A DNA stretch of 64,000 nt from Nocardia sp. NRRL S-836 (GCF_001279525.1 NZ_LGDY01000092.1:62001-126000); one strand, 5' to 3'; counted from the stretch's first letter, positions 46,884-56,165 are shown. The notes: generated by a model not told the origin, from the letters alone. Numbers and translations are program-made.

Positions 46884-46978
46884 CCAGCATCAACAGCATG
46901 AGACCCGCGACAGCACCCACCTCGATCCCCCGCCTGGCCGCGACCGGTGCGCCGGAGCGTCACCATGACCACGCCTGA
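46880..46978 (+). CDS. 32-aa ORF coupled to the methyltransferase
   Basis: GTG 46880 shares GTGA with the methyltransferase stop, and its own stop lies inside the start of the XRE gene (46965). The product is TSINSMRPATAPTSIPRL plus a short His-rich end. It may be a leader that couples translation, or a small peptide. Confidence 0.4.
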   Translation: MTSINSMRPATAPTSIPRLAATGAPERHHDHA

Positions 46979-47819
46979 GCAGTCGCGGCTGGCCCGGGAC
47001 CGGCTCTCGCACGAGCTCCGCCGGCTGCGCACCGAGGCCAAGATGACCGGGACGGCCGCGGCACGCGCCACCGGGATGAGCCAGTCGAAGCTGTCCAAGA
47101 TCGAACACGGGATGCTCCTGCCATCCGTGACCGACGTCGAGCGCCTGGTGTCGGCGCTGGGCGCAACCAAGCTGACGCAGACCGAGCTGGTCGGGCTGGC
47201 CCGTCAGCTGCACGCCGAGGCCGAAACTCGGCGGGTGGTGCTGCACCGCGGCCTGCACCGCCACCAGAACACCGTGAGCCGCATCGAGGCCAAAGCGAGC
47301 ACAATCCGCACCCTGCAGATCACGCGCGTGCCCACACTGGTGCAAACCGATGACTATCTGCGCGCGGCGCTCGGTGACGCCCCCGCGCACGACTACGACT
47401 CCGCCGCCACCACCCTCAAGGCCCGCCGCGACCGGATGAACGACCCCACCAAGCAGTTCATCTTCCTGCTCACCGAAAACGCGCTGCGGTGGCGGATGGG
47501 ACCGACGGAGCTGATGTGCGAGCAGCTCGACCACCTACGCCTGCTCGGGCGTCGCCGGAACGTCCGGCTCGGCGTGGTGCCCTGGACGGCCGAGGCGAAC
47601 CTGGTGGTGCCGCACGGCTTTGAGGTCTACGACGAGCGCGTCGTCACGGTCAGCGTGCTGACCGGCAACGCCACCATCACCGACCCGCCGGACGTGCGCG
47701 AGTACCTGGAGCTGTTCAGCCGGCTCGACCGGCTGGCCGTGCACGGGCAGGAGCTGGAGGACCTGCTGACGCGGATCTCCGTCGAGCACCGCCAGCTCAG
47801 CTCAACCCGGTGCGGCTGA
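46965..47819 (+). CDS. XRE-family regulator with DUF5753
   Basis: ATG 46965. The N-terminal HTH (GTAAARATGMSQSKLSKIEHG) is followed by the DUF5753 domain (ITRVPTLVQTDDYLRAAL, LRWRMGPTELMCEQLDHL, RLGVVPW). These regulators usually sit next to a DUF397 gene, but here the next gene is a small HTH protein instead. The DUF574 methyltransferase upstream is a common neighbour in actinomycetes. Confidence 0.85.
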   Translation: MTTPEQSRLARDRLSHELRRLRTEAKMTGTAAARATGMSQSKLSKIEHGMLLPSVTDVERLVSALGATKLTQTELVGLARQLHAEAETRRVVLHRGLHRHQNTVSRIEAKASTIRTLQITRVPTLVQTDDYLRAALGDAPAHDYDSAATTLKARRDRMNDPTKQFIFLLTENALRWRMGPTELMCEQLDHLRLLGRRRNVRLGVVPWTAEANLVVPHGFEVYDERVVTVSVLTGNATITDPPDVREYLELFSRLDRLAVHGQELEDLLTRISVEHRQLSSTRCG

Positions 47820-47919
47820 CCACGCGCCGAGCGGGCCCGCGCCCGCCCGCGCACCGCGTGGCCGCCTCTCCCACATAACACCACCACCACGTATCCCACC
47901 CTCACCGAAAGGTTGCCCG

Positions 47920-48132
47920 ATGGCCGACCTCAAGAAGGGCGCCCGCATCACCGGCGCCACCCGCGACAAGATCGCCGCCGACCTGAAGAAGAAGTACGAG
48001 AAGGGCGCCAGCATCCGCGGCCTGGCCGAATCCACCGACCGGTCCTACGGCTTCGTGCACCGCATACTCACCGAGTCCGGTGTACGCCTTCGCGCTCGCG
48101 GCGGCGTCAGCGGGTCCAAGAAGAAGCCCTGA
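47920..48132 (+). CDS. Small HTH protein, 70 aa
   Basis: ATG 47920 after GAAAGG. The product has a Lys-rich frame around ADLKKKYEKGASIRGLAEST and DRSYGFVHRILTESG, a recombinase/Hin-like HTH widely conserved in actinomycetes. Basic tail. It likely binds DNA; target unknown. Confidence 0.8.
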   Translation: MADLKKGARITGATRDKIAADLKKKYEKGASIRGLAESTDRSYGFVHRILTESGVRLRARGGVSGSKKKP

Positions 48133-48194
48133 ACAGGACCGCAAGCGGCTGCCGGATCGGCGCAGGCCGCTGCTGTCGTCAGAAGGGAAATCTT

Positions 48195-48437
48195 GTGAGC
48201 CTCACGGACGACAGCTCCGAGGCCGGCAAAGCGATCCGATTGACGGTGAACATTCCCCCGTCGACCGAGGACCTCCACCAGGTGACCGCCCTCGATAGGG
48301 TGACGACTACCGAGGCACACCGCCGCCTAGTGAGGTGGGGCTACACCCGAGTGCACGTGCAGCTCGGCGTAGGGCACCCGCCGACGTTGTCCCTCGCGCG
48401 CGACCGTGCGGTGCCGCAGGTCCGGGGCGGGACGTAG
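48195..48437 (+). CDS. Small hypothetical protein, 80 aa
   Basis: GTG 48195 after GAAGGGAAA. The first ~50 residues (AIRLTVNIPPSTEDL, TTTEAHRRLVRWGY) resemble small actinobacterial proteins of unknown role with a ribbon-helix-helix-like pattern. The C-terminus is less convincing. Confidence 0.55.
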   Translation: MSLTDDSSEAGKAIRLTVNIPPSTEDLHQVTALDRVTTTEAHRRLVRWGYTRVHVQLGVGHPPTLSLARDRAVPQVRGGT

Positions 48438-48950
48438 ACGCCGCGGGTACGGGCCCACGCGGCGGTGCCCTCGGCCAGTTCGGTGTGCCGGCGCATCGCG
48501 TCGGATGGGTCCGGAGTGGACCTCATAGGGCAGCCCCTTCCTCACTGCAGCACGAAGCGCTGAGGGGAAGTCAGCCGCGTTCACCCGATCGGCCGGACGC
48601 GTATGCGATCGTGCGTGCGATGAGGTGCCGCGTCAAACGCGGTGACGCGTTTGTGACGAGGCGCCTCATCTGTCACACGCGCAAGCCAGGGCCGCGGACC
48701 TGTCGATGTAGAGGGAACCGCGGTCTCGCGTGGACCGGGTGAGGAGCGCTTCGCCCGCCGGCCTGGTTGCCTCGCGCAGGGGGTGCGGCACGCCCTGATC
48801 AGCCGAGTGAGAGCGCACCGCGCGGGTCATGCCGCCGCCGAGGACCGTGCCTGAACTCTGGTACGGCAATCGGCTCAGGCCGATACAACCGGGCATGCTC
48901 TTGCGAGGCTTCCTGCACTCGCTGCATACCGAGATCAGGGGCCGACCTTG
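48438..48950. other. Intergenic region with nested inverted repeat
   Basis: About 510 bp with no gene I can support. The main feature is the nested inverted repeat at 48619-48670. The region lies between convergent genes. Confidence 0.45.
48619..48670. repeat. Nested inverted repeat (52 bp)
   Basis: Outer arms GATGAGGTGCC and GGCGCCTCATC pair with one mismatch; inside, CAAACGCG and CGCGTTTG pair perfectly around GTGA. Such nested structures occur at transfer origins, attachment sites, bidirectional terminators and operators. The convergent genes around it make a terminator possible. Confidence 0.6.
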
Positions 48951-50174
48951 CTACTTCGTCCGCGTGTTCACAACGCCGTAGTGGACTGCCAGAGCCGCGA
49001 ATTCCTTCCCCTTGCGGCGGGTGGCGCGATCAACGAGCACGCTCATTGTCGTCTTGCCCAGTGGCTGGCGGCGAACCCAGTCCGGCGCAATCTGCCGTGC
49101 CTGAGCCAGGTAGCCGAGTGCCCGGTGATCTTGTCGGATTTGTGTCGCGGCATGGGCGAGATGAAGTCGGTGCCCCGCTTCCCAGAACGCCGGGACGGCT
49201 CCGCTCGCCTGCGGGATGCGGTCGGCCAGTCGCAAAGCGGTCTCCGGGTCACCCAGGCGCATTGCGTGGTCAACGAGCTGAAAGGCCGCTACACGCGGGC
49301 CGAAAATCGCGGCTTCGCTCGCCATATCGCGACCGGACCTCACGGCTGCGGAGTGAGCGACTGCGAGAAGGTCCTCCGCGCGGCGACTGTTACCGGATCT
49401 CAGCGCGGCGCTCGCCGCATTGAAGATCAGGTTTCCGAACACCCCAGCGCGCACCGGATCACGATCAAGCATTCGCGGCTCGATGCCGGCCGCGGACCTC
49501 ACCGCCACGCGTTCGGCATCCTCTGTGCGGCCCTGTCGCACCAAAGTCCATACGAGATATCGCAACGAGACGGCCGTCTCCATCTCGACAGCGTCAGATC
49601 GCCGTGCGGCTTCGATCGCACGCTCCGCGGACGTCCAGGCAAGATCATCAAGTCCGAAGCGGCCCGCCACGCCTGCCCCCAACCGATAGGCGGTCGAGAG
49701 AACGCGTTGCGCAACCGCGTTGGCGTCACCACTCGTGTGATGTGTGCGGCGACGCGCATCGATGAGCAAGGTCGGGAGTATGTGAAGCAACGTGCCGTGG
49801 TCACCGCCGACGTAGGCACGCCACGCGTGATGGGCGTCGTCGGAGACTGCTTCCGCTGTGGCTACCTCGTCCGTCTCGGCGAAGTCCGCCAGGCCCGGGA
49901 TTTCCGCGCTGGCTGTGATCGCACAGCGAAGGTCCGCGACTTGGTCGCGGTACTGCTCATCAGGACGCGCCTCAAGACCAAGCAATACCGCTGGAGGCAC
50001 TTCGAGTGCCGCGGCGAGTTTGGCAACCGTCGTGCGTCGGACCGTCTGGCGCTCGCCTCGCTCGATTCGGCTGATGGTGTCGACGCCAACACCGGACGCC
50101 TCCGCCAGCGCCTCCTGCGAGATGTCGCTGATCATGCGGAGCCGCGCGAGGTTCTCGGAGATCGGCTGCGGCAT
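48951..50174 (-). CDS. XRE-family regulator with TPR-like domain, 407 aa
   Basis: ATG 50174. HTH at residues about 8-62 (SQEALAEASGVGVDTISRIE), then a TPR-like helical body (ERAIEAARRSDAVEMETAVS and onward). It starts 20 bp after the Nudix stop, so the pair is one operon. A cytoplasmic regulator of the XRE/TPR type. Confidence 0.8.
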   Translation of the reverse strand: MPQPISENLARLRMISDISQEALAEASGVGVDTISRIERGERQTVRRTTVAKLAAALEVPPAVLLGLEARPDEQYRDQVADLRCAITASAEIPGLADFAETDEVATAEAVSDDAHHAWRAYVGGDHGTLLHILPTLLIDARRRTHHTSGDANAVAQRVLSTAYRLGAGVAGRFGLDDLAWTSAERAIEAARRSDAVEMETAVSLRYLVWTLVRQGRTEDAERVAVRSAAGIEPRMLDRDPVRAGVFGNLIFNAASAALRSGNSRRAEDLLAVAHSAAVRSGRDMASEAAIFGPRVAAFQLVDHAMRLGDPETALRLADRIPQASGAVPAFWEAGHRLHLAHAATQIRQDHRALGYLAQARQIAPDWVRRQPLGKTTMSVLVDRATRRKGKEFAALAVHYGVVNTRTK

Positions 50175-50194
50175 GACGAACGCTCCCGTGTAGT

Positions 50195-50731
50195 TCAGCG
50201 GTCCAGTTGAGCCGCAACAGGTAGTCCGCCCTCACAGAGCACGGGACCATCCGCGTCGACAGCAGACAACGCTACGGCGATCCGCCTTGCGAGCGCCGGT
50301 TTCACCAGATCACGGGCGTCGTCAAGTTCGTAGAGGCCAACCGAGCGAATCTCCGGGTCGGTCGACGCGATCGCTGCCACTTCCTCGGATGTGATCAGGC
50401 CGCCGTCAAACACGAAGGCGAGCCCTTCCGGCATGGGGTCATCTGCGGGGATGTAGTCGATCACCAGCAGTTTCCCGAGCGGTCGATAGAGGCCGATCTC
50501 TTCACCGACTTCACGGATCGCCGTGCGCCAGGGTGCTTCGTCGGCGTCCACAGCCCCGCCGGGGATCTCCCACGACCGTTTGTAGGTGGTCTCCACCAGA
50601 AGCACGCGCGACTGCGCATCTCGGAACAGCACGCCGGCCGCGGTGCGCTTCCGGTTCAGCGAGGCGGCGTACTCGTCGTACGGCAGGAGGTCCACAGCCT
50701 GCGAGGCTACCCGTTCACGGTATCCGCCCAC
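50195..50731 (-). CDS. Nudix hydrolase
   Basis: GTG 50731; 178 residues. The Nudix box GGAVDADEAPWRTAIREVGE followed by EIGL is canonical and binds the metal and diphosphate. The N-terminal RKRTAAGVLFRDAQSRVLLVE strand is typical. Substrate unknown. It shares an operon with the XRE/TPR regulator downstream. Confidence 0.85.
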   Translation of the reverse strand: MGGYRERVASQAVDLLPYDEYAASLNRKRTAAGVLFRDAQSRVLLVETTYKRSWEIPGGAVDADEAPWRTAIREVGEEIGLYRPLGKLLVIDYIPADDPMPEGLAFVFDGGLITSEEVAAIASTDPEIRSVGLYELDDARDLVKPALARRIAVALSAVDADGPVLCEGGLPVAAQLDR

Positions 50732-50981
50732 TTCTCTGCCTAAAAAGCAGAGAACAGGCAGACGCCGGCGTGAAACTCCTCGTTCTGCGCTGTGTTCTCG
50801 CTGGCCGGGAACGCAGAAACTGATCTTGAGGGAGTGCGGCCCGCGCCGGCCTCTCTGACGTCGCGAGCCGCGGGCCTACCTCTTTCCACGTCGGGAGGGT
50901 CTGGATGAGGCGAGACGACCAGTCGATCAGGTTCCGCGCGGCTGTCAGGCCAGTCGCCGAGCCGCTGATGGTGATCTCCAG

Positions 50982-51602
50982 GTGGGGGAGCGGCAGGGTT
51001 CGCCTGTACGCGCTGCGGCGCCGGGGCGTGCGGTCGTGACGGTCGTAGCGCTCCGCAAGCCGATCGGCCCGCTTGAGCCGGGCGAGGCTGCCCTGCAACA
51101 GGTGCTGTTGGACTCCGGGGTCACGTGGGACTTCCAGCATCTCCGGGAAGCGATGCGTAAAGAGCGCATGGACTGCGCGGCGCTGGCGATGATGCTCCGG
51201 GCCGCGCTGCACGAGTTCGACAGGTACGCCTCCGGCGATGACATGGGTATCGGCGAGCGGGCGTACCGCTTCCATGTCGACCTGCTCCGCTCCGCGATGG
51301 ACAACTGGCCCTTGCCTTTGGCCGCATGGGACGGATGGGGGACAGCGGAGGTGTGGGAGGCGATCGAGTGGTCAACGATCGGGACCGCTGTCCGACAGCT
51401 CCGTGCACAGTTCACCCCCGCACAGACAGCCCCCAAGGCCGCGTGCCGTGCCGCGACAGCGCGAAGCCATGCGGCGACCTTCTATGACAAGGGCGAGCAG
51501 TTGGCGGGAGACATCGCGCGCGAACGTGCGGAGTTGTGGGACGTCGTGCGCTCCCTGAGTGAGGTGCGGCAACCGCTACGCGAGGTGCGCTGGTTGTCAT
51601 GA
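50982..51602 (+). CDS. Hypothetical protein, about 190-206 aa
   Basis: Start at GTG 50982 or, more likely, GTG 51036. Helical throughout (FQHLREAMRKERMDCAALAM; GEQLAGDIARERAELWDVVR). No recognised domain. It may be an element-borne protein. It is followed by small genes on the same strand. Confidence 0.55.
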   Translation: MGERQGSPVRAAAPGRAVVTVVALRKPIGPLEPGEAALQQVLLDSGVTWDFQHLREAMRKERMDCAALAMMLRAALHEFDRYASGDDMGIGERAYRFHVDLLRSAMDNWPLPLAAWDGWGTAEVWEAIEWSTIGTAVRQLRAQFTPAQTAPKAACRAATARSHAATFYDKGEQLAGDIARERAELWDVVRSLSEVRQPLREVRWLS

Positions 51603-51760
51603 CTACCGCTGCCTCCAGCAGCGCCCTCACCGGCGTTGGCGTTGGCTGGTGTCCTATGACGCCCGCGAGCGGCTGGGCTTCGCCGTGGACGAAATAACCG
51701 CCTGAACGCCGATCACTTCCATTCATCTCTGGGATCATCCGATTGAGCAGAGGCTGATTC

Positions 51761-51958
51761 ATGTTCGCCTTCCACGACATCGCCCTTTTTGCTGCAGTAT
51801 CTGTCATGTCCCTGTTTGTATGCGGAGCCACTAGGCGTTACCGTGCGAGCCGCCGTAAGCCAACCCCCGAGACCGTCAGGGCGCCGATCGCCTCACGTAA
51901 ACCCCGGCCGTGTCGCCTATGCTCGGTCCGCGGCGTCTGCAACACGCAGAACCAGTAG
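51761..51958 (+). CDS. Small possible membrane protein, 65 aa
   Basis: ATG 51761. One hydrophobic segment (IALFAAVSVMSLFVCGA), then a basic, Cys-containing tail (CRLCSVRGVC). Small and of unknown function. Confidence 0.4.
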   Translation: MFAFHDIALFAAVSVMSLFVCGATRRYRASRRKPTPETVRAPIASRKPRPCRLCSVRGVCNTQNQ

Positions 51959-51969
51959 GGAAATCACAA

Positions 51970-52341
51970 GTGCCTCAGGCCGGCCCGCCCGAAGGATGCC
52001 CGACTCTCTCACGCTTCATGATCATCATGCTTCTTTTGGCTGACCCGGATCGCTCGTGGACACAACGAGAAATACAGGAAAAGACGGGGATTCCACCACG
52101 AAGGGTGCGCACTGCGGTTGAAACGCTTTGCGACTCGGCGCGCGTGGCGCGAATCCCCGCCTGCGGAAACGACGGCCCCTGCTTTCGGCTAACCAATTCA
52201 GGCATCGCGAACTGCTTCCGATGGATCTCCGACTATTTATCTCAAGACATCCTCATCGAAATGGGCAGAACCCCGGAGGGTAGCGCAATTGCCGGGAAGT
52301 ACATGCGAAACCTTGGTGCACGATTGGAGCACCGGCCATGA
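51970..52341 (+). CDS. Winged-helix transcriptional regulator, 123 aa
   Basis: GTG 51970 after AGGGAAA. The middle shows a MarR/PadR-like winged HTH: MLLLADPDRSWTQREIQEKT, then PRRVRTAVETLCDSARVARI and a short wing (GPCFRLTNSG). The tail is helical. Codon use is less GC-biased than in neighbours. Likely a DNA-binding regulator of the adjacent small genes. Confidence 0.65.
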   Translation: MPQAGPPEGCPTLSRFMIIMLLLADPDRSWTQREIQEKTGIPPRRVRTAVETLCDSARVARIPACGNDGPCFRLTNSGIANCFRWISDYLSQDILIEMGRTPEGSAIAGKYMRNLGARLEHRP

Positions 52342-52630
52342 CCGGCCACGAACCGAGTGCATCGACTCACGCCGCTCCCTCTTGCGCTTCCTCGAGAGCG
52401 TGTAAGGCTGTCGCGAACGATTCGGTCTCGACGCAGTCGCACGTGAAAACGGTGGCGATCCGAACGGCGTAGTGAGGGAACCGATAGTCCGAAGGCTTCT
52501 GAGATGCAGTCGGCGCGAGTGATGCAACGGGATGCGTAGAGAGCCATTTTTCGTCTCGACGGAGCGGAAAAGGGTGCTCACTGCGGTATGGGCTTTTGAG
52601 TGAAATGAACCCGAAGGACGAGAACAAGAA

Positions 52631-52888
52631 GTGAACATCGAAGCCGTCAAAGCAGAGCTTCTGAGAATTGCCTACGACCGAAGCGGAGTCGAGTTGCTCC
52701 AGCCCTTTACGGTCAACCACGGCGAGGTGGCGGCAATGCTACGCGAATTCGCCGACGCATCGAACAACCCGAATGCCCCATCCGCCCTTGCGGCCTGGGA
52801 CTTGATCAACACGCGGGGGATCGCCATCACATGCGGCCTGGTAGTGGATGGCTTTCACGCAATCGAGACATGGGCGAATTCATACTAG
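52631..52888 (+). CDS. Hypothetical protein, 85 aa
   Basis: GTG 52631 with no strong Shine-Dalgarno. Helical (AVKAELLRIAYDRSGVELLQ; VAAMLREFADASNN). It lies upstream of the deaminase toxin on the same strand. Similar small proteins are found next to polymorphic toxins, but I cannot name this one. Confidence 0.5.
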   Translation: MNIEAVKAELLRIAYDRSGVELLQPFTVNHGEVAAMLREFADASNNPNAPSALAAWDLINTRGIAITCGLVVDGFHAIETWANSY

Positions 52889-52996
52889 CTGCTATATAGG
52901 ACACTGCGACTTCACCCCGCCAGGCCATGCCCCTAGTGGGGTTACCGCTTTTGTCGGCGCGCTCATGCGAGCATCGACGCCGACCGGAGGGGCGCG

Positions 52997-53745
52997 GTGG
53001 CAACGATCGGCGAAGTCGGGGACGGACTCAACGCAGCGCTCAACAAGATCGAACAAGCGATCAGCGCGGCACACGCGGCGGATCTCGCCGAAGACGCTCA
53101 TGAACTTCTGGGGGCGGCGGGGAGGGTTCGCTTCAAACGGACGTCGAAGACACACGCGCCATGTTCACGAAAGTTGTAGACGGCATACGTGAGCCTGAAG
53201 GGTTGACGTCGGGTCTCGGCTCGGCGGCGGACGCGATCAAAAGCATCGTCGGTCGATTGCAACTCGACGGCGCTCCACCGACTCCGCCACCACCCACGCC
53301 TGCCGCATCTCCGGCGGCTTCAGGCACACCGAAGCCGGGCTCACCCGAGCACCTCCAGCAGCTCCGCGATCAGCTTCCCCCGCCCGTCGAGGCCAGCACG
53401 GGCCAGAAGACGCACGGCCGATGGTTCGCCGATGGCACAGAGATCGTGAGCGGGCAAGGGGCCGACGCGGCAGACGTCGCCGAGTGCCTGAAGTCGCTCC
53501 AGTTCCCGCGTCCAGGACTGCCGTTCTCCGCGTCACACATGGAAACCACACTCGCCGTGCACATGCGCAACAACGACATTCAGCACGCTACGGTGCTGAT
53601 CAATAACGTCCCGTGCGTCGGTGACTTCGGGTGCGAGGTACTCGTCGGGGCGATCCTGCCCGCCGGCTCCACGCTCACGATCTACGGCTCGGACGGGTAC
53701 ACGCAAACGATCGCAGGAGGGACGCGGGCACCGTGGCAACGCTGA
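52997..53745 (+). pseudogene. SCP1.201-like (DddA-type) DNA deaminase toxin, frameshifted
   Basis: GTG 52997 after GGAGG starts a helical secretion/trafficking-type N-terminus (GLNAALNKIEQAISAAHAAD). At a G-rich run (53110-53122) one base is missing, and the protein continues in the next frame: a Pro-rich linker, TGQKTHGRWF, the SASHMETTLAVHMR active-site helix (zinc-binding H and catalytic E, codons at 53536-53544), INNVPCVGDFGC (zinc-binding Cys pair), and TLTIYGSDGYTQTIAGG near the end. These are the landmarks of the double-stranded DNA cytosine deaminase family. As sequenced, the toxin is off unless the frame is restored. The immunity gene overlaps its 3' end. Confidence 0.8.
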
Positions 53746-54158
53746 AGGCCATCTTCGATCGCGAGTCAGCGCAGTCTCCCGTACTGATCAACTCGCGGGA
53801 AGAGCTGTCCGCGTTGATCGATGGCGTGATCGAGCTGCCTGGCGACAAGCCGGTTCCTGCGATCGTCGAGCTTGCGGTCACGGAGGACGCGTACGGCTTC
53901 CCTCACTTGTATGCGGGTATCGGCGCGGAGTCGGGCTTCGTGCACGAGTTGTGGAATCCGGCTCGCGCGACGCTCGGCAACCGGAACGCCACGGGGACGG
54001 AACTCTTCGATTTCGCGGCCAACACCCAAGAAATCCCCGCCGAACAGGTGGTACCGCTGGAGACGGTACGGAGGGTGCTCACCGCGTACTTCGAGCACGG
54101 CGGCAACATCCCCGCCGACTTCGCCGACCTCCACCAGCTAACGGCCGATCAAATTTGA
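53733..54158 (+). CDS. Imm1-type immunity protein to the deaminase toxin
   Basis: GTG 53733 lies inside the toxin 3' end, with GGAGGG upstream. About 140 residues: VPAIVELAVTEDAYGFPHLY, then SGFVHELWNPARATLGN, TGTELFDFAANTQEIPAEQV and VRRVLTAYFEHGG, which match the Imm1 immunity proteins that neutralise DddA-like deaminases. The overlap with the toxin gene keeps the two together. It is intact while the toxin frame is broken. Confidence 0.8.
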   Translation: MATLKAIFDRESAQSPVLINSREELSALIDGVIELPGDKPVPAIVELAVTEDAYGFPHLYAGIGAESGFVHELWNPARATLGNRNATGTELFDFAANTQEIPAEQVVPLETVRRVLTAYFEHGGNIPADFADLHQLTADQI

Positions 54159-54388
54159 TCGACCGGTTCATCCGCCGGGCCAAGGAGACGCCCCGACAGG
54201 ACCGGAAGGGGCTGCGGCACCATCGTCGGCGCGCACCGTGATCGGGAGTCGACGAGGAGGTGCCGGCGCGCGATGGCCTCGACATGGTCGACGACATCGA
54301 CGGCGTCCTGCCAGGTCGGCGCACGCTGCTGCTGTCGCGTGCAGTCAGGCTTGCCACAGACAACAGGTATCGATCGGGGCGTGTTCTC

Positions 54389-54402
54389 CACTCGTACGAG
54401 TG
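54389..54402. promoter_or_regulatory. Perfect 14-bp palindrome
   Basis: CACTCGTACGAGTG is symmetric and lies 56 bp upstream of ATG 54458. It is a possible operator for a dimeric repressor. Confidence 0.5.
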
Positions 54403-54457
54403 CTCTCCGCCAAGATCGACCACGTACGCTTGGTCCTGGCGGAGAGCATCTGAAGCC

Positions 54458-54952
54458 ATGGGGCACGACACCCGCACAGGCAGCCTTGACGCAGAGATCG
54501 TCGTTGAGGAGATCTTCAAGGTTCTGCACAAGGTTGCCGGCTTCCAAGGCATGCGGCACATGTGGATCGCCAATCTTCGCGAGTGGCCCAGCAAGGTCGC
54601 TCCTGTCGGCGAAGACCAAACTCACGCGGCCACGTTGAGCTTGATCAGCCGCGCGGAGTGGCCTTCATCCGAACTCCGGGACCTCAAGCGAGAGCTGACC
54701 AAGCTCTACGAGGCTGGCTGGTGCAATCACTCGATCATGGACATGCTCGATCACGACCCCGATGGCAGGCGGGTCGCCCCCTGGAACAACGGCAGAGACA
54801 AGCGATCAACTGGCCTGGTGAAATACTTCCGCTGGCGCGTGCGCAATTGGAGCACCGAGCCTGTGTCCGGTGCGGCCACAGGCCTTGCCGTGCCTGTGCC
54901 GCACATACCAGCGGTGAGCTGCGCCGACTGGGCGATGCATGCGCATGCATGA
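54458..54952 (+). CDS. Hypothetical protein, 164 aa
   Basis: ATG 54458. Acidic N-terminus (DAEIVVEEIFKVLHKVAGF), helical middle (LRDLKRELTKLYEAGWCNHS) and a basic segment (VKYFRWRVRNW). No recognised domain. It follows a 14-bp palindrome and precedes another hypothetical gene. Confidence 0.55.
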   Translation: MGHDTRTGSLDAEIVVEEIFKVLHKVAGFQGMRHMWIANLREWPSKVAPVGEDQTHAATLSLISRAEWPSSELRDLKRELTKLYEAGWCNHSIMDMLDHDPDGRRVAPWNNGRDKRSTGLVKYFRWRVRNWSTEPVSGAATGLAVPVPHIPAVSCADWAMHAHA

Positions 54953-55100
54953 AATGTACGGGCACAACCTCCGCCGCGAGATCAACGAACAGCACCTGCA
55001 TCATGAACGTCACTCCCACACCCACAGCACACGTCCGAAGGCCCACGTCAGAGCACGGCCCGGCTTCCCGCTTGACCGGGTGCGGCAACGCGGCAACCGA

Positions 55101-55472
55101 ATGACAAGCGCGATGGACCTCGTCGGAGCCCTGCTGTCGCAGGACGCACGCGAACGGGGACGCCCCCACACCGTCCCCATGGGCGGTGCGGCGATCACCG
55201 AGGAGTTCCTGCCGCCGGGCAGTGATCTCGCACTTCTGCGCGATGGGGATGTGCGAGGCGCGCTGCGTTCGTTCGCCGCAACGACCAGCCGGACCCGTTC
55301 CCATGCGCAAGTGCTGCGCGCTGCGGTAAGACGAGCCCGAAACGCAGGCGTGGCGGACCACGCCATCTCCTTCTCGGAGGCCGCGCGGCTCGGGGCGACG
55401 GTGACCGGAGCCAACGGCGAGCCCGTCCCGCACAACACCCTGGTCTACCTGCTCGGACGTGCCCGCAGGTAG
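55101..55472 (+). CDS. Hypothetical protein, 123 aa
   Basis: ATG 55101 (MTSAMDLVGALLSQDARERG); ATG 54939 would add an N-terminal basic His-rich segment of less convincing composition. Helical and basic in the middle (SHAQVLRAAVRRARNAGVAD). No recognised domain. The following ~280 bp hold only a short coding-like tail. Confidence 0.5.
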   Translation: MTSAMDLVGALLSQDARERGRPHTVPMGGAAITEEFLPPGSDLALLRDGDVRGALRSFAATTSRTRSHAQVLRAAVRRARNAGVADHAISFSEAARLGATVTGANGEPVPHNTLVYLLGRARR

Positions 55473-55754
55473 CTTCGTCATCCATCCGTGCCGAGGTCCG
55501 CGCCGCCTACCGCTGCGAGGATCCCGGCGTCATGGTGCGCACGATCCACACCGGCCCTCGAGCTCACGCTCGCCGAACTCCGCGCCCGCACCGGCTATCG
55601 CCACCTCGACGGTGTCACGGCTGGGAAAGCGCGAGGCAAGCTTTCGCCGCGATCGGCGTACGCGCGGCGTTCGTGGCTGCCTTGAGGGTGTCCACCCTTC
55701 CGCTAGGCCTGGCCGGCCTACCGGCACCTGCGGCCCTTGATGGCGCCTGCGCCG

Positions 55755-56165
55755 TCAAGGGCTGAGCAACCGCGGTCCCGAGCGAAGGGTGCGATCCGAA
55801 ACGTCGTCGCACGGTCGTGACCGGTCACTGTTCGGCCTGAAGGCGGTCGCCGCGGTCGGGCGGTCGCCGCGGTCGGCTGTGCGCACCGTGTCTGGTCGAT
55901 GCTCGCCGGGGGCTTCTCCGCCGAGGCCGCTTGTGGGCGCCCGCAGCCGTTGTGCCCGTTCGACGGCCTGTCTGGTGGCTGCCGGGTTCATGCCGATCGC
56001 CTCGGCCAGTAGGCGCACGTCCTTGACGCTGGGCGGTTGTATCGCATTCAAGATCGCCCACATCTTGAACGGGCGAAAGCCCGTGCGCCGGGCTACTTCA
56101 GCGATGCTGATCCCGGCCGCTTCGGTGTGTTCACACAGAAGGGCGGCGAGCTCGTCGAGCTGTGG
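55755..56165 (-). pseudogene. 5'-truncated copy of the multi-HTH gene at 58386
   Basis: The minus strand encodes one HTH repeat (LDELAALLCEHTEAAGISIA, ARRTGFRPFKMWAILN) plus the same C-terminal tail (DRSRPCDDVSDRTLRSGPRL) as the intact gene at 58386. It has no start: at about 56165 it runs head to head into a pentapeptide gene. A G-indel in the tail relative to the other copy shifts the frame locally. A remnant. Confidence 0.75.
55761..55930. repeat. Copy A of a ~165-bp near-identical direct repeat
   Basis: From GCTGAGCAACCGCGG this block matches 58395-58565 with one G-indel and about two substitutions. Flanking homology (the HTH repeat) is only about 75-80 percent identical by eye. The two copies lie 2634 bp apart. 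Confidence 0.8.

Noticed and set aside
48948..50210. 420-codon open frame on the plus strand
   Set aside because: Antisense of the XRE/TPR regulator, which has a clear HTH on the minus strand.
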